Assembly (NCBI GenBank): GCA_900320045.1
Contig: ONQT01000007.1
Location: 1 to 62,169, forward strand
From: an uncultured Prevotellaceae bacterium
GTDB lineage: Bacteria; Bacteroidota; Bacteroidia; Bacteroidales; Bacteroidaceae
DNA length: 62,169 nt
Direction of reading: 5' to 3'
Position numbers and translations under genes: made by a program. Of the stretch, positions 1 to 9,532 are shown one piece after another. Position 1 is the stretch's first letter. Every line of letters begins with the position of its first letter. The notes beneath the pieces were generated by a model, which was not told the DNA's origin, did no database searches, and saw nothing but the letters and a program-made list of their open reading frames with translations.

Positions 1-10
1 AAAGCGGATG

Positions 11-41
11 CAAAGGTACGACAAAAATCCGAACCACCAAA
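11..41 (-). promoter_or_regulatory. Bacteroidota promoter for a gene left of the window
   Basis: On the minus strand TTTG (41-38) is followed after 19 bp by TACCTTTG (18-11), matching the Bacteroidota -33/-7 consensus. It fires leftward, out of the window. The 1-272 stretch otherwise holds no gene; it contains a hairpin and a degenerate tandem repeat. Confidence 0.6.
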
Positions 42-122
42 ACTTTTCGGCAACTTTTTTGCATAAATACTAAAAGTTTTCGCATTACTTGACAATGAGA
101 GAGGGGATGAGGGGAAAAGGTA

Positions 123-140
123 CACCTTATTATATATATA
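123..140 (+). repeat. Copy of dispersed AT-rich motif CACCTTATTATAWAWATA
   Basis: This 18-mer (CACCTTATTATATATATA) is identical to positions 15900-15917 inside the SpoU methyltransferase gene. Close variants lie at 13510-13527, 19303-19320, 33323-33339, 37316-37334, 55082-55098 and 57569-57585. Here it is non-coding, directly beside a hairpin. Its role is unknown. Confidence 0.5.
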
Positions 141-164
141 GTGCCAGCCGAGAACGGCTGGCAC
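141..164. repeat. GC-rich hairpin downstream of PBP
   Basis: Perfect 10-bp arms GTGCCAGCCG and CGGCTGGCAC surround the loop AGAA (TTCT on the other strand). It lies about 110 bp past the stop of the leftward PBP gene. It could end that transcript, although an A/T alternation rather than a clean U-run follows. Arm length and loop resemble the 21-bp palindrome family elsewhere in the window, but the match is looser. Confidence 0.5.
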
Positions 165-275
165 GAAGGAGCAACACGAAGGAGCTGCGGAAGGAGCAGC
201 ACGAAAGGAGCAGCACGAAGGAACAGCAGCCAAAGGAGCAGCACGAAGGAGCTGCGGAAGGAGCGACGGAGGTTA
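161..275. repeat. Degenerate 12-14-bp tandem repeat
   Basis: About eight imperfect copies of a unit like GAAGGAGCAGCAC run head to tail from the hairpin to the stop codon of the PBP gene. Variants include GAAGGAGCTGCG and GAAAGGAGCAGCAC. The array seems non-coding: the short forward ORFs across it are low-complexity Ala/Glu/Ser/Arg readings of the repeat with no family resemblance. Confidence 0.65.
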
Positions 276-2618
276 CTCGATGACTTCTTCCATGGGTTCC
301 TGGCCGGGGCTGCCATCGGGGGATGTGCCGTCGGGGGCGAGTTCGTCGGACGAGGCGGTACAGGGATTGAAGCCCTCGGGCAGATCAAAGACAGCATCAG
401 GGCTATAGCCCAAGGATGTGTCTTTATAAACCTTTTGCAAATAAAGGGCAAAGACGGGCAGTGCCATAGAAGCGCCCTGTCCCAAGGCCATCGAGTCAAA
501 ATGGATGTCGCGGTCGTCGCCACCGACCCATACACCACTGACGAGTGTCGGGGTGAGACCCATGAACCAGGCGTCGCTGTTGTTATTGGTCGTACCGGTC
601 TTGCCTGCTATATCTCCCTTAAAACCATAACGGAAACGCAGACGTCCCGCAGTACCTCCATCGACGACGGCTTTAAGCATATAGAGCATCTTATGGGCGC
701 TCTCTTCACTGATTACCTCGTTCATACGAGGCTGGAACCGGGCAATGACATTACCCTCATTGTCTTCAATCCTAGTAACGAACATGTGTGCAGCACGGAT
801 GCCATGATTGACGAAAGCCGTATAGGCGCTGACCATCTCGCCGACAGTAATTTCGCATGGTCCAAGACACAGTGCCATAGAAGGATGGATTTCCGGATTG
901 CGGATGCCATACTCATGGAGCAGCGTCACGAAGGCCTGCGGATTGAGCTTGCTCATCAGATAGGCCGAGATCCAGTTGTTAGACTGCTGGAGTCCCCACT
1001 TGAGTGTCACCATTTCACCATAGCGCGACTTGCCGCTATTGCGTGGAGTCCACGGCTGTCCGGCCACCATATAGGTCTGCTGCACATTAGGTGCAAGGTC
1101 GCACGGCGAGAAACCATTCTCCATCGCAAGAGAATAGAGGAAAGGCTTGATGGTAGAACCCACCTGACGACGACCTTCCATAGCCATATCATAAGCAAAA
1201 TGCATGAAGTCCATACCACCGACATAGGCCTTCACATGGCCATTCTGGGGACACATACTCATGAAACCTGTGCGTAGAAACGACTTGTAATAGCGGATGG
1301 AATCCAGCGGTGTCATAACGGTATCAATATCACCGCGATAGCTAAACACCGACATCTCGGTCTTGGTACGGAATGCCTGCATGATTTCGTCCTCGGAGGC
1401 TCCGGCTGCCTTCATAGCCCTGTAACGGTCGCACTGACGAACCGAGCGCATGAGGATGTTGTTGACCTGCTCGACAGACAAGCTGCCTGAGAACGGTGCA
1501 GTCTTTTTTCCACGCTTCTCTCTAGTGAACTGGGGCTGTAGGAATTTTGCCACATGCTCATAAGCAGCCTCTTCAGCATATTGCTGCATGCGGGAATCGA
1601 TGGTGGTATAAACCTTCAATCCGTCGGTGTAGACATTGTAAGTCTCACCATCTTTCTTGCGGTTCTTATTACACCATCCATAAAGCGGGTCGTTCTCCCA
1701 GGCAATGGAGTCAATGTGGTACTTAACCATGTTCCACGATGGATAGTCAGAGCGCTCGGGCTGCTTGGCCATCATGTAGCGGCGCAGGAAATCACGGAAG
1801 TATGTAGCAATACCATCCTTATGGTCAGCCACATGGAACTTCAGGTTCAGGGGTTCAGCGGAGTACTTATCGTATTCCTCCTCCGTAATGTAATCGGCCT
1901 TGAGCATTTGGTGGAGCACCACATTACGACGCTCCAGGGCACGGTCGGGATGACGGACAGGGTTAAAGTAGGACGGATTCTTACACAGGCCTACGAGCAC
2001 CGCCGACTCGGTGACGGTAAGGTCTTTGGGATCCTTATTAAAATAGGTATTAGAGGCAGTCTTGATACCTACGGCATTATGCAGGAAGTCGAAGTAATTG
2101 AGATACATCGCCACGATTTCATCCTTCGTGTAGTTACGCTCCAATTTGACGGCTATCACCCACTCTATGGGTTTCTGCAGAGCACGCTCCATGACGCTGT
2201 GAGCCTTCTCGGAGTATAGCTGCTTGGCTAACTGTTGAGTAATGGTAGAGCCACCGCCAGCACTCTTCTGTCCCAACAGTCCACGCTTGACGATGGCACG
2301 TCCCAAGGCAAAGAAGTCGATGCCCGAATGCTCATAAAAACGGACATCCTCCGTAGCCACCAATGCCTGCACCAGTGACTTCGGCAGTTGGGTGTAGTCC
2401 ACCATGACACGATTCTCACGATTATAATTCCAGGTACCCATCATCTTGCCGTCAGCAGAGTACACCTGCGTAGCAAAACGGTTGATGGGATTTTGCAGGT
2501 CCTCAATGGGTGGCATATAGCCTATCCAGCCTTCGTTAATGAATACAAAGCCCAATGCTGCCGACAATACGCCGACGCCCAAAAGTCCCCACAATATGCG
2601 AACAATCCACTTCTTCAT
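273..2618 (-). CDS. Class A penicillin-binding protein (PBP1A-type)
   Basis: This is a bifunctional peptidoglycan synthase anchored in the inner membrane. Of 781 residues, 5-27 form the membrane anchor. A GT51 glycosyltransferase domain follows, with catalytic Glu90 in [14 protein letters not shown] and the [12 protein letters not shown] motif at 122-133. The transpeptidase domain has the nucleophile motif STIK (Ser488, Lys491), SNN at 546-548 and KTG at 673-675, so both activities look intact. The C-terminal tail is rich in Pro, Asp and Glu. The gene is single and leftward, divergent from pyrB. A second class A PBP lies at 32164-34575 and differs in length and tail, so the two are paralogues. 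A gene symbol (mrcA/ponA/pbpC) cannot be settled from sequence alone. Confidence 0.93.
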   Translation of the reverse strand: MKKWIVRILWGLLGVGVLSAALGFVFINEGWIGYMPPIEDLQNPINRFATQVYSADGKMMGTWNYNRENRVMVDYTQLPKSLVQALVATEDVRFYEHSGIDFFALGRAIVKRGLLGQKSAGGGSTITQQLAKQLYSEKAHSVMERALQKPIEWVIAVKLERNYTKDEIVAMYLNYFDFLHNAVGIKTASNTYFNKDPKDLTVTESAVLVGLCKNPSYFNPVRHPDRALERRNVVLHQMLKADYITEEEYDKYSAEPLNLKFHVADHKDGIATYFRDFLRRYMMAKQPERSDYPSWNMVKYHIDSIAWENDPLYGWCNKNRKKDGETYNVYTDGLKVYTTIDSRMQQYAEEAAYEHVAKFLQPQFTREKRGKKTAPFSGSLSVEQVNNILMRSVRQCDRYRAMKAAGASEDEIMQAFRTKTEMSVFSYRGDIDTVMTPLDSIRYYKSFLRTGFMSMCPQNGHVKAYVGGMDFMHFAYDMAMEGRRQVGSTIKPFLYSLAMENGFSPCDLAPNVQQTYMVAGQPWTPRNSGKSRYGEMVTLKWGLQQSNNWISAYLMSKLNPQAFVTLLHEYGIRNPEIHPSMALCLGPCEITVGEMVSAYTAFVNHGIRAAHMFVTRIEDNEGNVIARFQPRMNEVISEESAHKMLYMLKAVVDGGTAGRLRFRYGFKGDIAGKTGTTNNNSDAWFMGLTPTLVSGVWVGGDDRDIHFDSMALGQGASMALPVFALYLQKVYKDTSLGYSPDAVFDLPEGFNPCTASSDELAPDGTSPDGSPGQEPMEEVIE

Positions 2619-2632
2619 TGCTTCAATCTTTG

Positions 2633-2652
2633 TAACTTTGCGTGCAAAATTA
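2633..2652. promoter_or_regulatory. Face-to-face -7 elements between PBP and pyrB
   Basis: TAACTTTG (2633-2640, plus strand) and TAATTTTG (2652-2645, minus strand) face each other within 20 bp and form an imperfect palindrome. The minus element is correctly placed for the PBP gene (start 2618). The plus element points toward pyrB. No good TTTG -33 box is visible for either, so activity is inferred. Confidence 0.4.
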
Positions 2653-2695
2653 CAAAATTCTTTGGAATAATCGCATTTAAATCAGAAATTATGTG

Positions 2696-2703
2696 TAATT
2701 TTG
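2696..2703 (+). promoter_or_regulatory. -7 element of pyrBI promoter
   Basis: TAATTTTG matches the TAnnTTTG consensus and ends 23 bp before the chosen pyrB start. No clear -33 TTTG sits 19-20 bp upstream, so this is a one-box call. Confidence 0.5.
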
Positions 2704-2726
2704 CACGTGAAAAAAAACATTTATGG

Positions 2727-3674
2727 ATGGAAAAGCATGATTTTGTGACAATCGCAGATCTTACACGCGAGAAGATTCTGTACATGATTGAAATGGCAAA
2801 GGAGTTCGAGCGTCACCCCAATCGCGAGATTCTGAAAGGGAAAGTCGTTGCAACACTGTTTTTTGAGCCCTCTACCCGCACCCGCCTTAGTTTTGAGACA
2901 GCCGCCAACCGTCTGGGAGCCCGCGTCATCGGTTTTGCCGACCCCAAGGTGACCAGCGGTACCAAGGGCGAGACGCTGAAAGACACGGTGCTGATGGTTT
3001 CCAACTATGCCGACGTCATTGTGATGCGCCACTACATTGAAGGTGCCGCACAATACGCCTCCGAGGTCACCAATGTGCCCATCGTCAATGCCGGAGACGG
3101 CGCTCACCAGCATCCCTCGCAGTGTATGCTGGACCTCTACTCCATCTACAAGACACAAGGCACGCTGGAGAACCTGAACATCTATATGGTAGGTGACCTG
3201 AAGTACGGCCGTACCGTCCACTCGCTGCTGATGGCCATGCGCCACTTCAATCCCACGTTCCACTTTGTAGCTCCCAAGGAGTTGGCAATGCCCAACGAAT
3301 ACAAGATATACTGCAAAGAGCATGGCATTCAGTTCCAGGAACATACGGCATTCAACGAAAAGGTCATTGCCGATGCCGACATTCTGTATATGACCCGTGT
3401 GCAGAAGGAGCGTTTCAGCGACTTAATGGAATATGAACGCGTGAAGAACGTCTATGTGCTGAACAACGAGATGCTGCGCCTGGCCAAACCGAATATGAAG
3501 ATCCTTCACCCCCTGCCCCGTGTCAACGAGATAGCCTACGAGGTAGACGATAACCCCCACGCCTACTACATCCAGCAGGCCGGCAACGGACTCTTTGCCC
3601 GCGAAGCCATCTTCTGCGATGTGTTAGGCATCAGTCTGGACGAAGTTAAGAACGACAAAACTATTATCCTATGA
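2727..3674 (+). CDS. pyrB: Aspartate carbamoyltransferase catalytic subunit
   Basis: It joins carbamoyl phosphate and L-aspartate to make N-carbamoyl-aspartate, the committed step of pyrimidine synthesis. The start at 2727 gives 315 residues, normal for PyrB, and lies just after the promoter; the longer open frame upstream runs through that promoter and is not translated as part of the gene. The carbamoyl-phosphate loop STRTR is at 49-53, followed by the conserved HQHPSQ and HPLPR motifs. Its stop codon overlaps the pyrI start (ATGA), so the catalytic and regulatory subunits are translationally coupled and probably form the usual allosteric holoenzyme. Confidence 0.97.
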   Translation: MEKHDFVTIADLTREKILYMIEMAKEFERHPNREILKGKVVATLFFEPSTRTRLSFETAANRLGARVIGFADPKVTSGTKGETLKDTVLMVSNYADVIVMRHYIEGAAQYASEVTNVPIVNAGDGAHQHPSQCMLDLYSIYKTQGTLENLNIYMVGDLKYGRTVHSLLMAMRHFNPTFHFVAPKELAMPNEYKIYCKEHGIQFQEHTAFNEKVIADADILYMTRVQKERFSDLMEYERVKNVYVLNNEMLRLAKPNMKILHPLPRVNEIAYEVDDNPHAYYIQQAGNGLFAREAIFCDVLGISLDEVKNDKTIIL

Positions 3675-4117
3675 ATAAGAAAGAACGTCTGGTAGCCGCC
3701 ATTGAGCACGGCACCGTCATTGACCACATACCAGCCAACAAGACCTATCAGGTAGCCAGTCTACTGGGGCTTTTCGATATTGACACGCCTGTCACTATCG
3801 GTATCAACTATCCTTCGCAAAAAGTTGGCAGCAAAGGCATCATCAAAGTCTCCGACAAATTCTTCACCGACGACGAGATTTCCCGCCTGTCAGTGGTAGC
3901 TCCGAAAGTGATCCTCAGCATCATCCGCGACTATGAGGTGGTTGAGAAGAAGACGGTCGACACCCCCGATGAGATTATCGGCATTGTGAAGTGCAACAAT
4001 CCCAAATGTATCACCAACAACGAACCGATGGCCACTCACTTCCATGTGGCTGACGGCACGCTGACCTGCCACTACTGCGAGAAAGAACAAGACATCAACA
4101 AAGTAGAGCTTTGTTAA
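3671..4117 (+). CDS. pyrI: Aspartate carbamoyltransferase regulatory subunit
   Basis: This is the nucleotide-binding regulatory chain of ATCase, 148 residues. The N-terminal part is the allosteric domain. The C-terminal part is the zinc domain that contacts PyrB, with four cysteines at 108, 113, 133 and 136 in the expected CX4C...CX2C pattern. The gene overlaps pyrB by 4 bp. By analogy with the family, ATP and CTP or UTP would tune activity; that is knowledge of the family and is not visible here. The next gene is a putative zinc-handling GTPase, which is notable because PyrI needs structural zinc. Confidence 0.96.
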   Translation: MNKKERLVAAIEHGTVIDHIPANKTYQVASLLGLFDIDTPVTIGINYPSQKVGSKGIIKVSDKFFTDDEISRLSVVAPKVILSIIRDYEVVEKKTVDTPDEIIGIVKCNNPKCITNNEPMATHFHVADGTLTCHYCEKEQDINKVELC

Positions 4118-4147
4118 TTGAGAATTAAGAATTGAGATTTAAGAATG
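4114..4147 (+). repeat. A/T-rich heptamer spacer that includes the G3E start codon
   Basis: The gap after pyrI is built from degenerate 7-bp units: TTAATTG, AGAATTA, AGAATTG, AGATTTA, AGAATGA. The ATG of the next gene (4145) falls inside the last unit. Similar heptamer spacers occur before ribE, rprY and miaA. Confidence 0.55.
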
Positions 4148-5380
4148 AGAGAAATTCCTGTACTGTTGCTGACCGGATATTTAGGCAGCGGCAAGACCAC
4201 CTTATTAAATAGAATACTAAGTAACCAACGCGGCATCAAGTTTGCCGTTATCGTCAACGACATTGGCGAGGTGAACATCGATGCCGACCTGATACAGGCC
4301 GGAGGCATCGTCAACCAACAAGACGACAGTTTGGTAGCCTTACAGAACGGTTGCATCTGCTGTACGCTGAAGATGGACCTCGTAAAGCAGTTGCAAGACA
4401 TCATCCAGATGCAGCGCTTCGACTACATCGTCATTGAAGCCAGCGGTATCTGCGAGCCTGGTCCCATAGCACAGACCATCTGCAGCATTCCCACAATGGC
4501 TCCGGACATGGAGTGCCAGCCACGACTGGACTGCATCGTCACCATGGTCGATGCCCTGCGCATGAAGGATGAGTTCAGCAGCGGACTGGACCTGACACGT
4601 CCCAACATTGACGAGGAGGACATTGAGAACCTAGTCATCCAACAGATTGAGTTCTGCAACATCGTACTGCTGAACAAAGCCTCGGAAGTGAGTGCCGACG
4701 AGCTGGGACGTATCCGTCAGATTGTGCGCACTCTGCAACCCAAAGCGGCTATCATCGACACCAACTACGGCGACGTGGAACTGGACAAGATTATCAACAC
4801 GGGGATGTTCGACTTTGACGACGTAGCGACCTCGGCCACCTGGATTCAGGAGGTGGAACGTCACGACGAGGATGACGATGATGACGATGACGATGATGAT
4901 GACCACCACGAGCATCACCATGAGCACGAACACGAGCATGAGCATGAGCATGAGCACGAACACGGGCACCACCATCATCACCACCATCATCATGACGATG
5001 AAGGTGAGGCAGAGGAATATGGTATCGGCACCTTCGTATACTATGCCCGTCGTCCGTTCAACATCGGACTGTTTGACGAGTTTGTAGCTCGCAAATGGCC
5101 CAAGGGCATCATCCGTGCCAAGGGTATCTGCTGGTTCAAGGATGAGGCCGACATCTGCTACGTCTTCGAGCAAGCCGGCAAGCAGGTTAGTCTTCGCAAC
5201 GCCGGTCAGTGGTATGCTACGATGCCGAAGGACGAACTAGAGTACACCATGCAGCAGAATCCCGGACTGCAACGTGACTGGGACGAGCAGTACGGCGACC
5301 GCATGCAGAAGCTTGTCTTCATCGGACAGCACCTGGATAAGGAACTCATCACACGTGAATTAGACTTCTGTCTGGCATAG
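4145..5380 (+). CDS. G3E-family GTPase (CobW/COG0523) with His-rich metal-binding stretch
   Basis: This is a P-loop GTPase of the COG0523 family, whose studied members deliver or insert metal ions, often zinc. Of 411 residues, the Walker A motif GYLGSGKT is at 11-18. The family's CXCC metal site (GCICC) has Cys70, 72 and 73, and an NKAS motif stands in for NKxD near residue 177. A linker at about 240-287 is almost entirely Asp, Glu and His and should bind several metal ions. A CobW C-terminal domain follows. The gene lies 28 bp after the zinc protein gene pyrI. Zinc is the likeliest metal; cobalt or nickel is possible. No Zur-like site is obvious. Confidence 0.9.
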   Translation: MREIPVLLLTGYLGSGKTTLLNRILSNQRGIKFAVIVNDIGEVNIDADLIQAGGIVNQQDDSLVALQNGCICCTLKMDLVKQLQDIIQMQRFDYIVIEASGICEPGPIAQTICSIPTMAPDMECQPRLDCIVTMVDALRMKDEFSSGLDLTRPNIDEEDIENLVIQQIEFCNIVLLNKASEVSADELGRIRQIVRTLQPKAAIIDTNYGDVELDKIINTGMFDFDDVATSATWIQEVERHDEDDDDDDDDDDDHHEHHHEHEHEHEHEHEHEHGHHHHHHHHHDDEGEAEEYGIGTFVYYARRPFNIGLFDEFVARKWPKGIIRAKGICWFKDEADICYVFEQAGKQVSLRNAGQWYATMPKDELEYTMQQNPGLQRDWDEQYGDRMQKLVFIGQHLDKELITRELDFCLA

Positions 5381-5404
5381 TCATCACTTTTTGCGTCCCA
5401 ATAA

Positions 5405-5436
5405 TTTGGTCATTACGTAGAAAATGTGTAACTTTG
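5405..5436 (+). promoter_or_regulatory. glyA promoter
   Basis: TTTG (5405-5408), a 20-bp spacer, then TAACTTTG (5429-5436) match the Bacteroidota -33/-7 consensus. The predicted start leaves a leader of about 45 nt before glyA. Confidence 0.75.
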
Positions 5437-5486
5437 CACGCTATAAGGAATAAGGTTTCACAAACATAAAAACCCAATAGACAAAA

Positions 5487-6767
5487 ATGGAAAGAGACAA
5501 CGTGATTTTCGATTTGATTGAGCAGGAGCATCAGCGTCAGCTGAAAGGTATTGAGCTCATTGCCAGTGAGAACTTTGTAAGCGACCAGGTCATGCAGGCC
5601 ATGGGTTCGTGGCTTACGAACAAGTATGCCGAGGGCTATCCCGGCCACCGCTACTATGGCGGCTGTCAGGTTGTAGACCAGGTAGAACAGCTGGCTATTG
5701 ACCGTGTTTGTAAGCTGTTTGGTGCTGAATATGCCAACGTACAGCCTCACTCTGGTGCACAGGCTAACGCTGCTGTGCTGTTGACCTGTCTGCAGCCCGG
5801 CGACACCTTCATGGGTCTGAACCTGGCTCATGGCGGTCATCTGTCACACGGTTCACTGGTCAACACTTCGGGAATCCTGTACAAGCCCGTAGGTTATAAC
5901 CTGAAGGAAGAAACAGGTCGTGTAGACTACGACGAGATGGAGCAGCTGGCTCTGGAGCACAAGCCCAAGTTGATTATCGGCGGTGGCTCAGCCTACAGCC
6001 GTGAGTGGGACTACAAGCGGATGCGTGAGATTGCCGACAAGGTCGGTGCCCTGCTGATGATTGACATGGCTCACCCCGCCGGTCTGATTGCTGCCGGTCT
6101 GCTGGACAATCCTGTGAAATATGCACACATCGTTACCTCTACAACCCACAAGACCCTGCGCGGTCCCCGTGGCGGTATCATCCTGATGGGCAAGGACTTC
6201 GAGAACCCCTGGGGTCTGAAGACTCCGAAGGGTCAGGTAAAGATGATGTCGCAGTTGCTGAACAGCGCCGTCTTCCCCGGACAGCAGGGTGGTCCTCTGG
6301 AACACGTCATTGCCGCCAAGGCCGTTGCCTTCGGCGAAGCTTTGAAGCCCGAGTTCAAGGAGTGGGCCAAGCAGGTTCAGAAGAATGCCAAGGTGCTGGC
6401 CGACGAGCTCATCAAGCGCGGTTTCAAGATTGTGAGCGGCGGTACCGACAACCACTCTATGCTGGTAGATTTGCGTCCGAAGTATCCCGAGTTGACCGGT
6501 AAGGTTGCTGAGAATGCACTGGTTGCCGCTGACATCACAGTCAACAAGAACATGGTGCCCTTCGATTCTCGCTCTGCCTTCCAGACCAGCGGTATCCGTC
6601 TGGGTACTCCCGCCATCACGACCCGTGGTGCGAAGGAAGACCTGATGGTGGAGATTGCCGCCCTGATAGAAGAGGTACTCAACGACCCCGAGAACGAGCA
6701 GGTCATCAGCGACGTACGCCGTCGTGTCAACGAGCGTATGAAGCAGTATCCGCTCTTCGCTTACTAA
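5487..6767 (+). CDS. glyA: Serine hydroxymethyltransferase
   Basis: It is a pyridoxal-phosphate enzyme that converts serine plus tetrahydrofolate to glycine and 5,10-methylene-tetrahydrofolate, the main source of one-carbon units. At 426 residues it has the usual bacterial length. The PLP lysine is Lys222 in [12 protein letters not shown]. The N-terminal HYGGCQVVD-type segment and the HPAGLIAAG segment are also typical. It has its own promoter. The next gene starts 19 bp downstream and may be cotranscribed. Codon use is strongly biased, as expected for a highly expressed gene. Confidence 0.97.
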   Translation: MERDNVIFDLIEQEHQRQLKGIELIASENFVSDQVMQAMGSWLTNKYAEGYPGHRYYGGCQVVDQVEQLAIDRVCKLFGAEYANVQPHSGAQANAAVLLTCLQPGDTFMGLNLAHGGHLSHGSLVNTSGILYKPVGYNLKEETGRVDYDEMEQLALEHKPKLIIGGGSAYSREWDYKRMREIADKVGALLMIDMAHPAGLIAAGLLDNPVKYAHIVTSTTHKTLRGPRGGIILMGKDFENPWGLKTPKGQVKMMSQLLNSAVFPGQQGGPLEHVIAAKAVAFGEALKPEFKEWAKQVQKNAKVLADELIKRGFKIVSGGTDNHSMLVDLRPKYPELTGKVAENALVAADITVNKNMVPFDSRSAFQTSGIRLGTPAITTRGAKEDLMVEIAALIEEVLNDPENEQVISDVRRRVNERMKQYPLFAY

Positions 6768-6786
6768 GCAAACGAAAACCTCATCA

Positions 6787-9510
6787 ATGACAACCTATCA
6801 CTACAAATCTGTACTAACAACACTGCTTGCCGTGCTGGCTCTCATGGTTTCGACGACCATGAAAGCCCAGCACATGCAGGCAACACTCTCTCACTACACC
6901 GTGGATAACGGACTGTGCAGCAATGCCATTTCAAGTATCCACAACGACGACTATGGCTATGTGTGGATAGCAACGTGGAACGGCATATCCCGTTTTGACG
7001 GTTTTAACTTCTACAACTACAAGACAGGTCGTGCTAGTGGTGTCAAGGGATTGCACAACCGTGTTGAGACGCTTGTCATTGATCAGGCCCAAAACGTGTG
7101 GATGAAGATGTATGACGGACGCCTGTTCGTCATTAACCGTCTGACAGACCGCATAGAAGATCCCCTGGAAGGTGTCAACGACCACGAGAATTTCCGCATA
7201 GACTACTTCTTTACTCCCTATGTCAGCAGCAGTGGCGACGTGTTGGTATCATTCGGTGACGTTGGCCTGTATAAGCTGCGTCTGGACCGTAGCGGTATCA
7301 AGAATCAGCACATCTTGACAGGTTCGCTGATAGCCACTTGTATTGTGGAGGGCTACCATGGGGATTTATGGGTAGGTACTAACCAGGGCGTTCACCGCAT
7401 TGACCTGGCCAACATGACGCTGGAGCGCAAAGGCTATTTCCTGGATGAAAACATCACGACGCTGATTTCCAACGGCTACAACATCTATGCCGGCACCAAA
7501 TCAGGAAAAATCCTGCAGTTCTCGTATGGTCAGGAGCCCACATTAGTCAAGGACTTTGGCAGGGCTATTACCGGTATGTTTATGGACAGTCACGGCCAGC
7601 TGTGGTTCTCGGACACGAACGAAGGAGCCTACCGCATGAATATGGAAACCAAGGACGTGAAGTATTTCAAGCAGACGGTTCCCGTACCGGAGTTTACCAG
7701 TCGTGGTGCAGAATTTGGCGAGTCGATGGGGGTCGTCTGGATTCGCATGAACCGTGGCGGCTATGGTTACTACAACCGTGAGACCGATGAGATAGAGTAT
7801 TTCCACAACGACCCTGTGAATTCGTGGAACCTGCTTAATACCGTCAATGCCCATCTGGAGTTGAACGACGGTGTGGTTTGGGAGTCTACCATCCGCCGAG
7901 GCCTGGAGAAACTGGAGATTCTGAAGAAGACCATTGCCCGCGAACTGCTGGTACCTAACGCAGAGTCATCATTAGAAAACGAGACCCGTGCTTTATTCTA
8001 CGATGAGCAGCGTCACCTGTTGCTCATCGGCAATAAGAAATCGTCACTGTTCCTCATTGACGACCACGGCAACCGCACCGTGCTGACACATGATTCCAAC
8101 GGCGAACCCTTTGGCCGTTTCTATGGCATTAGCCTGGATTCCAAGGGCAACTACTGGTTGTGCGACAAGGACAAGGGCGTGTATAAGATGACACGCACAG
8201 CCAATGGTGGCTATCACATTATTAACTTCCACCACAACGACAACGACAAGTGGAGTTTGTCGTCCAACAATGCCTATCAGTCCGTGGAGGACCACGACGG
8301 CAACATCTGGGTTGCCACATATGGCGGAGGAATCAACATTTTTGTCAAGGACAAGGGCGGCAACTACAAGGTGTATAATCGCCAGAATATGCTGAAGCGC
8401 TACCCCATCAAGTCGCACCAGAAGGTACGTACAATCGCCCTTGACGGCGAGGGTAACATCTGGGCAGGAACGACTGACGGAATCTTGATTATGAACTTCA
8501 AGAACGGTAAGTTTGACGTCAAGGAACTTGAGTTGCCGAAAGACGAAAGCAAGGGACTAGCCAGTACCGACATCGTTTGTCTGGCCTGCGACAGGCACGG
8601 CACCATGTGGGTAGGCTCTAACAGCGGCGGCCTGAGCCGTACTACCACCAAGGATGCTGAAGGCGCATGGCAGTTCGAGACCTTCGGCGTTGAGCAGGGA
8701 TTGCCTTCAGAGGAGATCAGCAGCATCACCTTTGACAACAAAGGCAACGTGTGGTTTAGTACAGACCACATCCTGTGCTCCTATGATATCAAGAAGAATA
8801 TTTTCACTACCTTCTCCTATCTGGACGGTGTTGATGACACCATGTGCTCAGAGGGAGCAGCGGTAGCCTTGCCCAACGGCAACATTCTCTTCGGCACCAT
8901 CAACGGCTATTATGTGGTAGACCGCGCCAAACTTATCACCAAGGTTGGTTCGCTGCTGAAGTTGCGCATCACCGACTTCTACCTGAACGAAGAGCTACAG
9001 TCGCCACGACTGAACAGCAACTTCGACTACTACGTGCCAGAGAGCAAACGTGTGGAACTGCCAGGACACAACTACATGTTTGCCTTCCGCTTTGCGTCGC
9101 TGAACTACCAGTACCAGCACCGCATCCACTACCAGTACCGACTGGAAGGCTACGATACGGAGTGGCACAATGCCGGAAAAGACCGCAAGGCAGTGTATAA
9201 CGACATCCCTGCAGGAACCTACCACTTCCAGGTGAAGGCCTTCCTGCTGGAATCTCCAGAGAACTACGACATGCGTACTATCGAGGTCGTCGTACCTCCC
9301 TACTTCCTGCTGTCGTCATCAGCCATCTGGATTTACCTCATCCTTCTCGCCATTGCAGGCATCGGACTGCTGTGGTGGTATCAGGAGCATCAGCGTATTA
9401 CCATGCATCCTGCCCTTGAATTCAACGAGACCACCAAGGCTGAGGCTGAAAAGCCGCAAGAGCCTATAGAGGAGGAAGGAACGGACGAATACGAAATTAT
9501 CAAGAGTTAA
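6787..9510 (+). CDS. Two-component-type propeller sensor lacking kinase (Y_Y_Y domain protein)
   Basis: The 907-residue protein resembles the sensor half of Bacteroidota hybrid two-component systems. A signal peptide ends near residue 27 (MKA-QHM). Repeated beta-propeller units of the type N-[IV]-W-x-[AG]-T follow (for example GNIWVATYGGGI, GNIWAGTTDGI). A Y_Y_Y domain lies near 760-835 and one membrane helix near 846-863. Only about 42 acidic, flexible residues remain after it: there is no histidine kinase, receiver or AraC domain. The stop is clean and the next element is a structured RNA, so I see no frameshifted kinase remnant. It may pass signals to a separate partner, or act only as a surface or periplasmic binding protein. 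The ligand is unknown. Confidence 0.85.
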   Translation: MTTYHYKSVLTTLLAVLALMVSTTMKAQHMQATLSHYTVDNGLCSNAISSIHNDDYGYVWIATWNGISRFDGFNFYNYKTGRASGVKGLHNRVETLVIDQAQNVWMKMYDGRLFVINRLTDRIEDPLEGVNDHENFRIDYFFTPYVSSSGDVLVSFGDVGLYKLRLDRSGIKNQHILTGSLIATCIVEGYHGDLWVGTNQGVHRIDLANMTLERKGYFLDENITTLISNGYNIYAGTKSGKILQFSYGQEPTLVKDFGRAITGMFMDSHGQLWFSDTNEGAYRMNMETKDVKYFKQTVPVPEFTSRGAEFGESMGVVWIRMNRGGYGYYNRETDEIEYFHNDPVNSWNLLNTVNAHLELNDGVVWESTIRRGLEKLEILKKTIARELLVPNAESSLENETRALFYDEQRHLLLIGNKKSSLFLIDDHGNRTVLTHDSNGEPFGRFYGISLDSKGNYWLCDKDKGVYKMTRTANGGYHIINFHHNDNDKWSLSSNNAYQSVEDHDGNIWVATYGGGINIFVKDKGGNYKVYNRQNMLKRYPIKSHQKVRTIALDGEGNIWAGTTDGILIMNFKNGKFDVKELELPKDESKGLASTDIVCLACDRHGTMWVGSNSGGLSRTTTKDAEGAWQFETFGVEQGLPSEEISSITFDNKGNVWFSTDHILCSYDIKKNIFTTFSYLDGVDDTMCSEGAAVALPNGNILFGTINGYYVVDRAKLITKVGSLLKLRITDFYLNEELQSPRLNSNFDYYVPESKRVELPGHNYMFAFRFASLNYQYQHRIHYQYRLEGYDTEWHNAGKDRKAVYNDIPAGTYHFQVKAFLLESPENYDMRTIEVVVPPYFLLSSSAIWIYLILLAIAGIGLLWWYQEHQRITMHPALEFNETTKAEAEKPQEPIEEEGTDEYEIIKS

Positions 9511-9532
9511 TATATATAAGGAGAAATATACA

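Noticed and set aside
2388-2726. Long N-terminal extension of PyrB
   Set aside because: The extra 113 codons run through the promoters and match no PyrB family sequence.
4631-5173. Antisense open frame over the histidine-rich stretch (Val/Met/Ile repeats)
   Set aside because: It is the complement of the Asp/His codon run and has no family resemblance.
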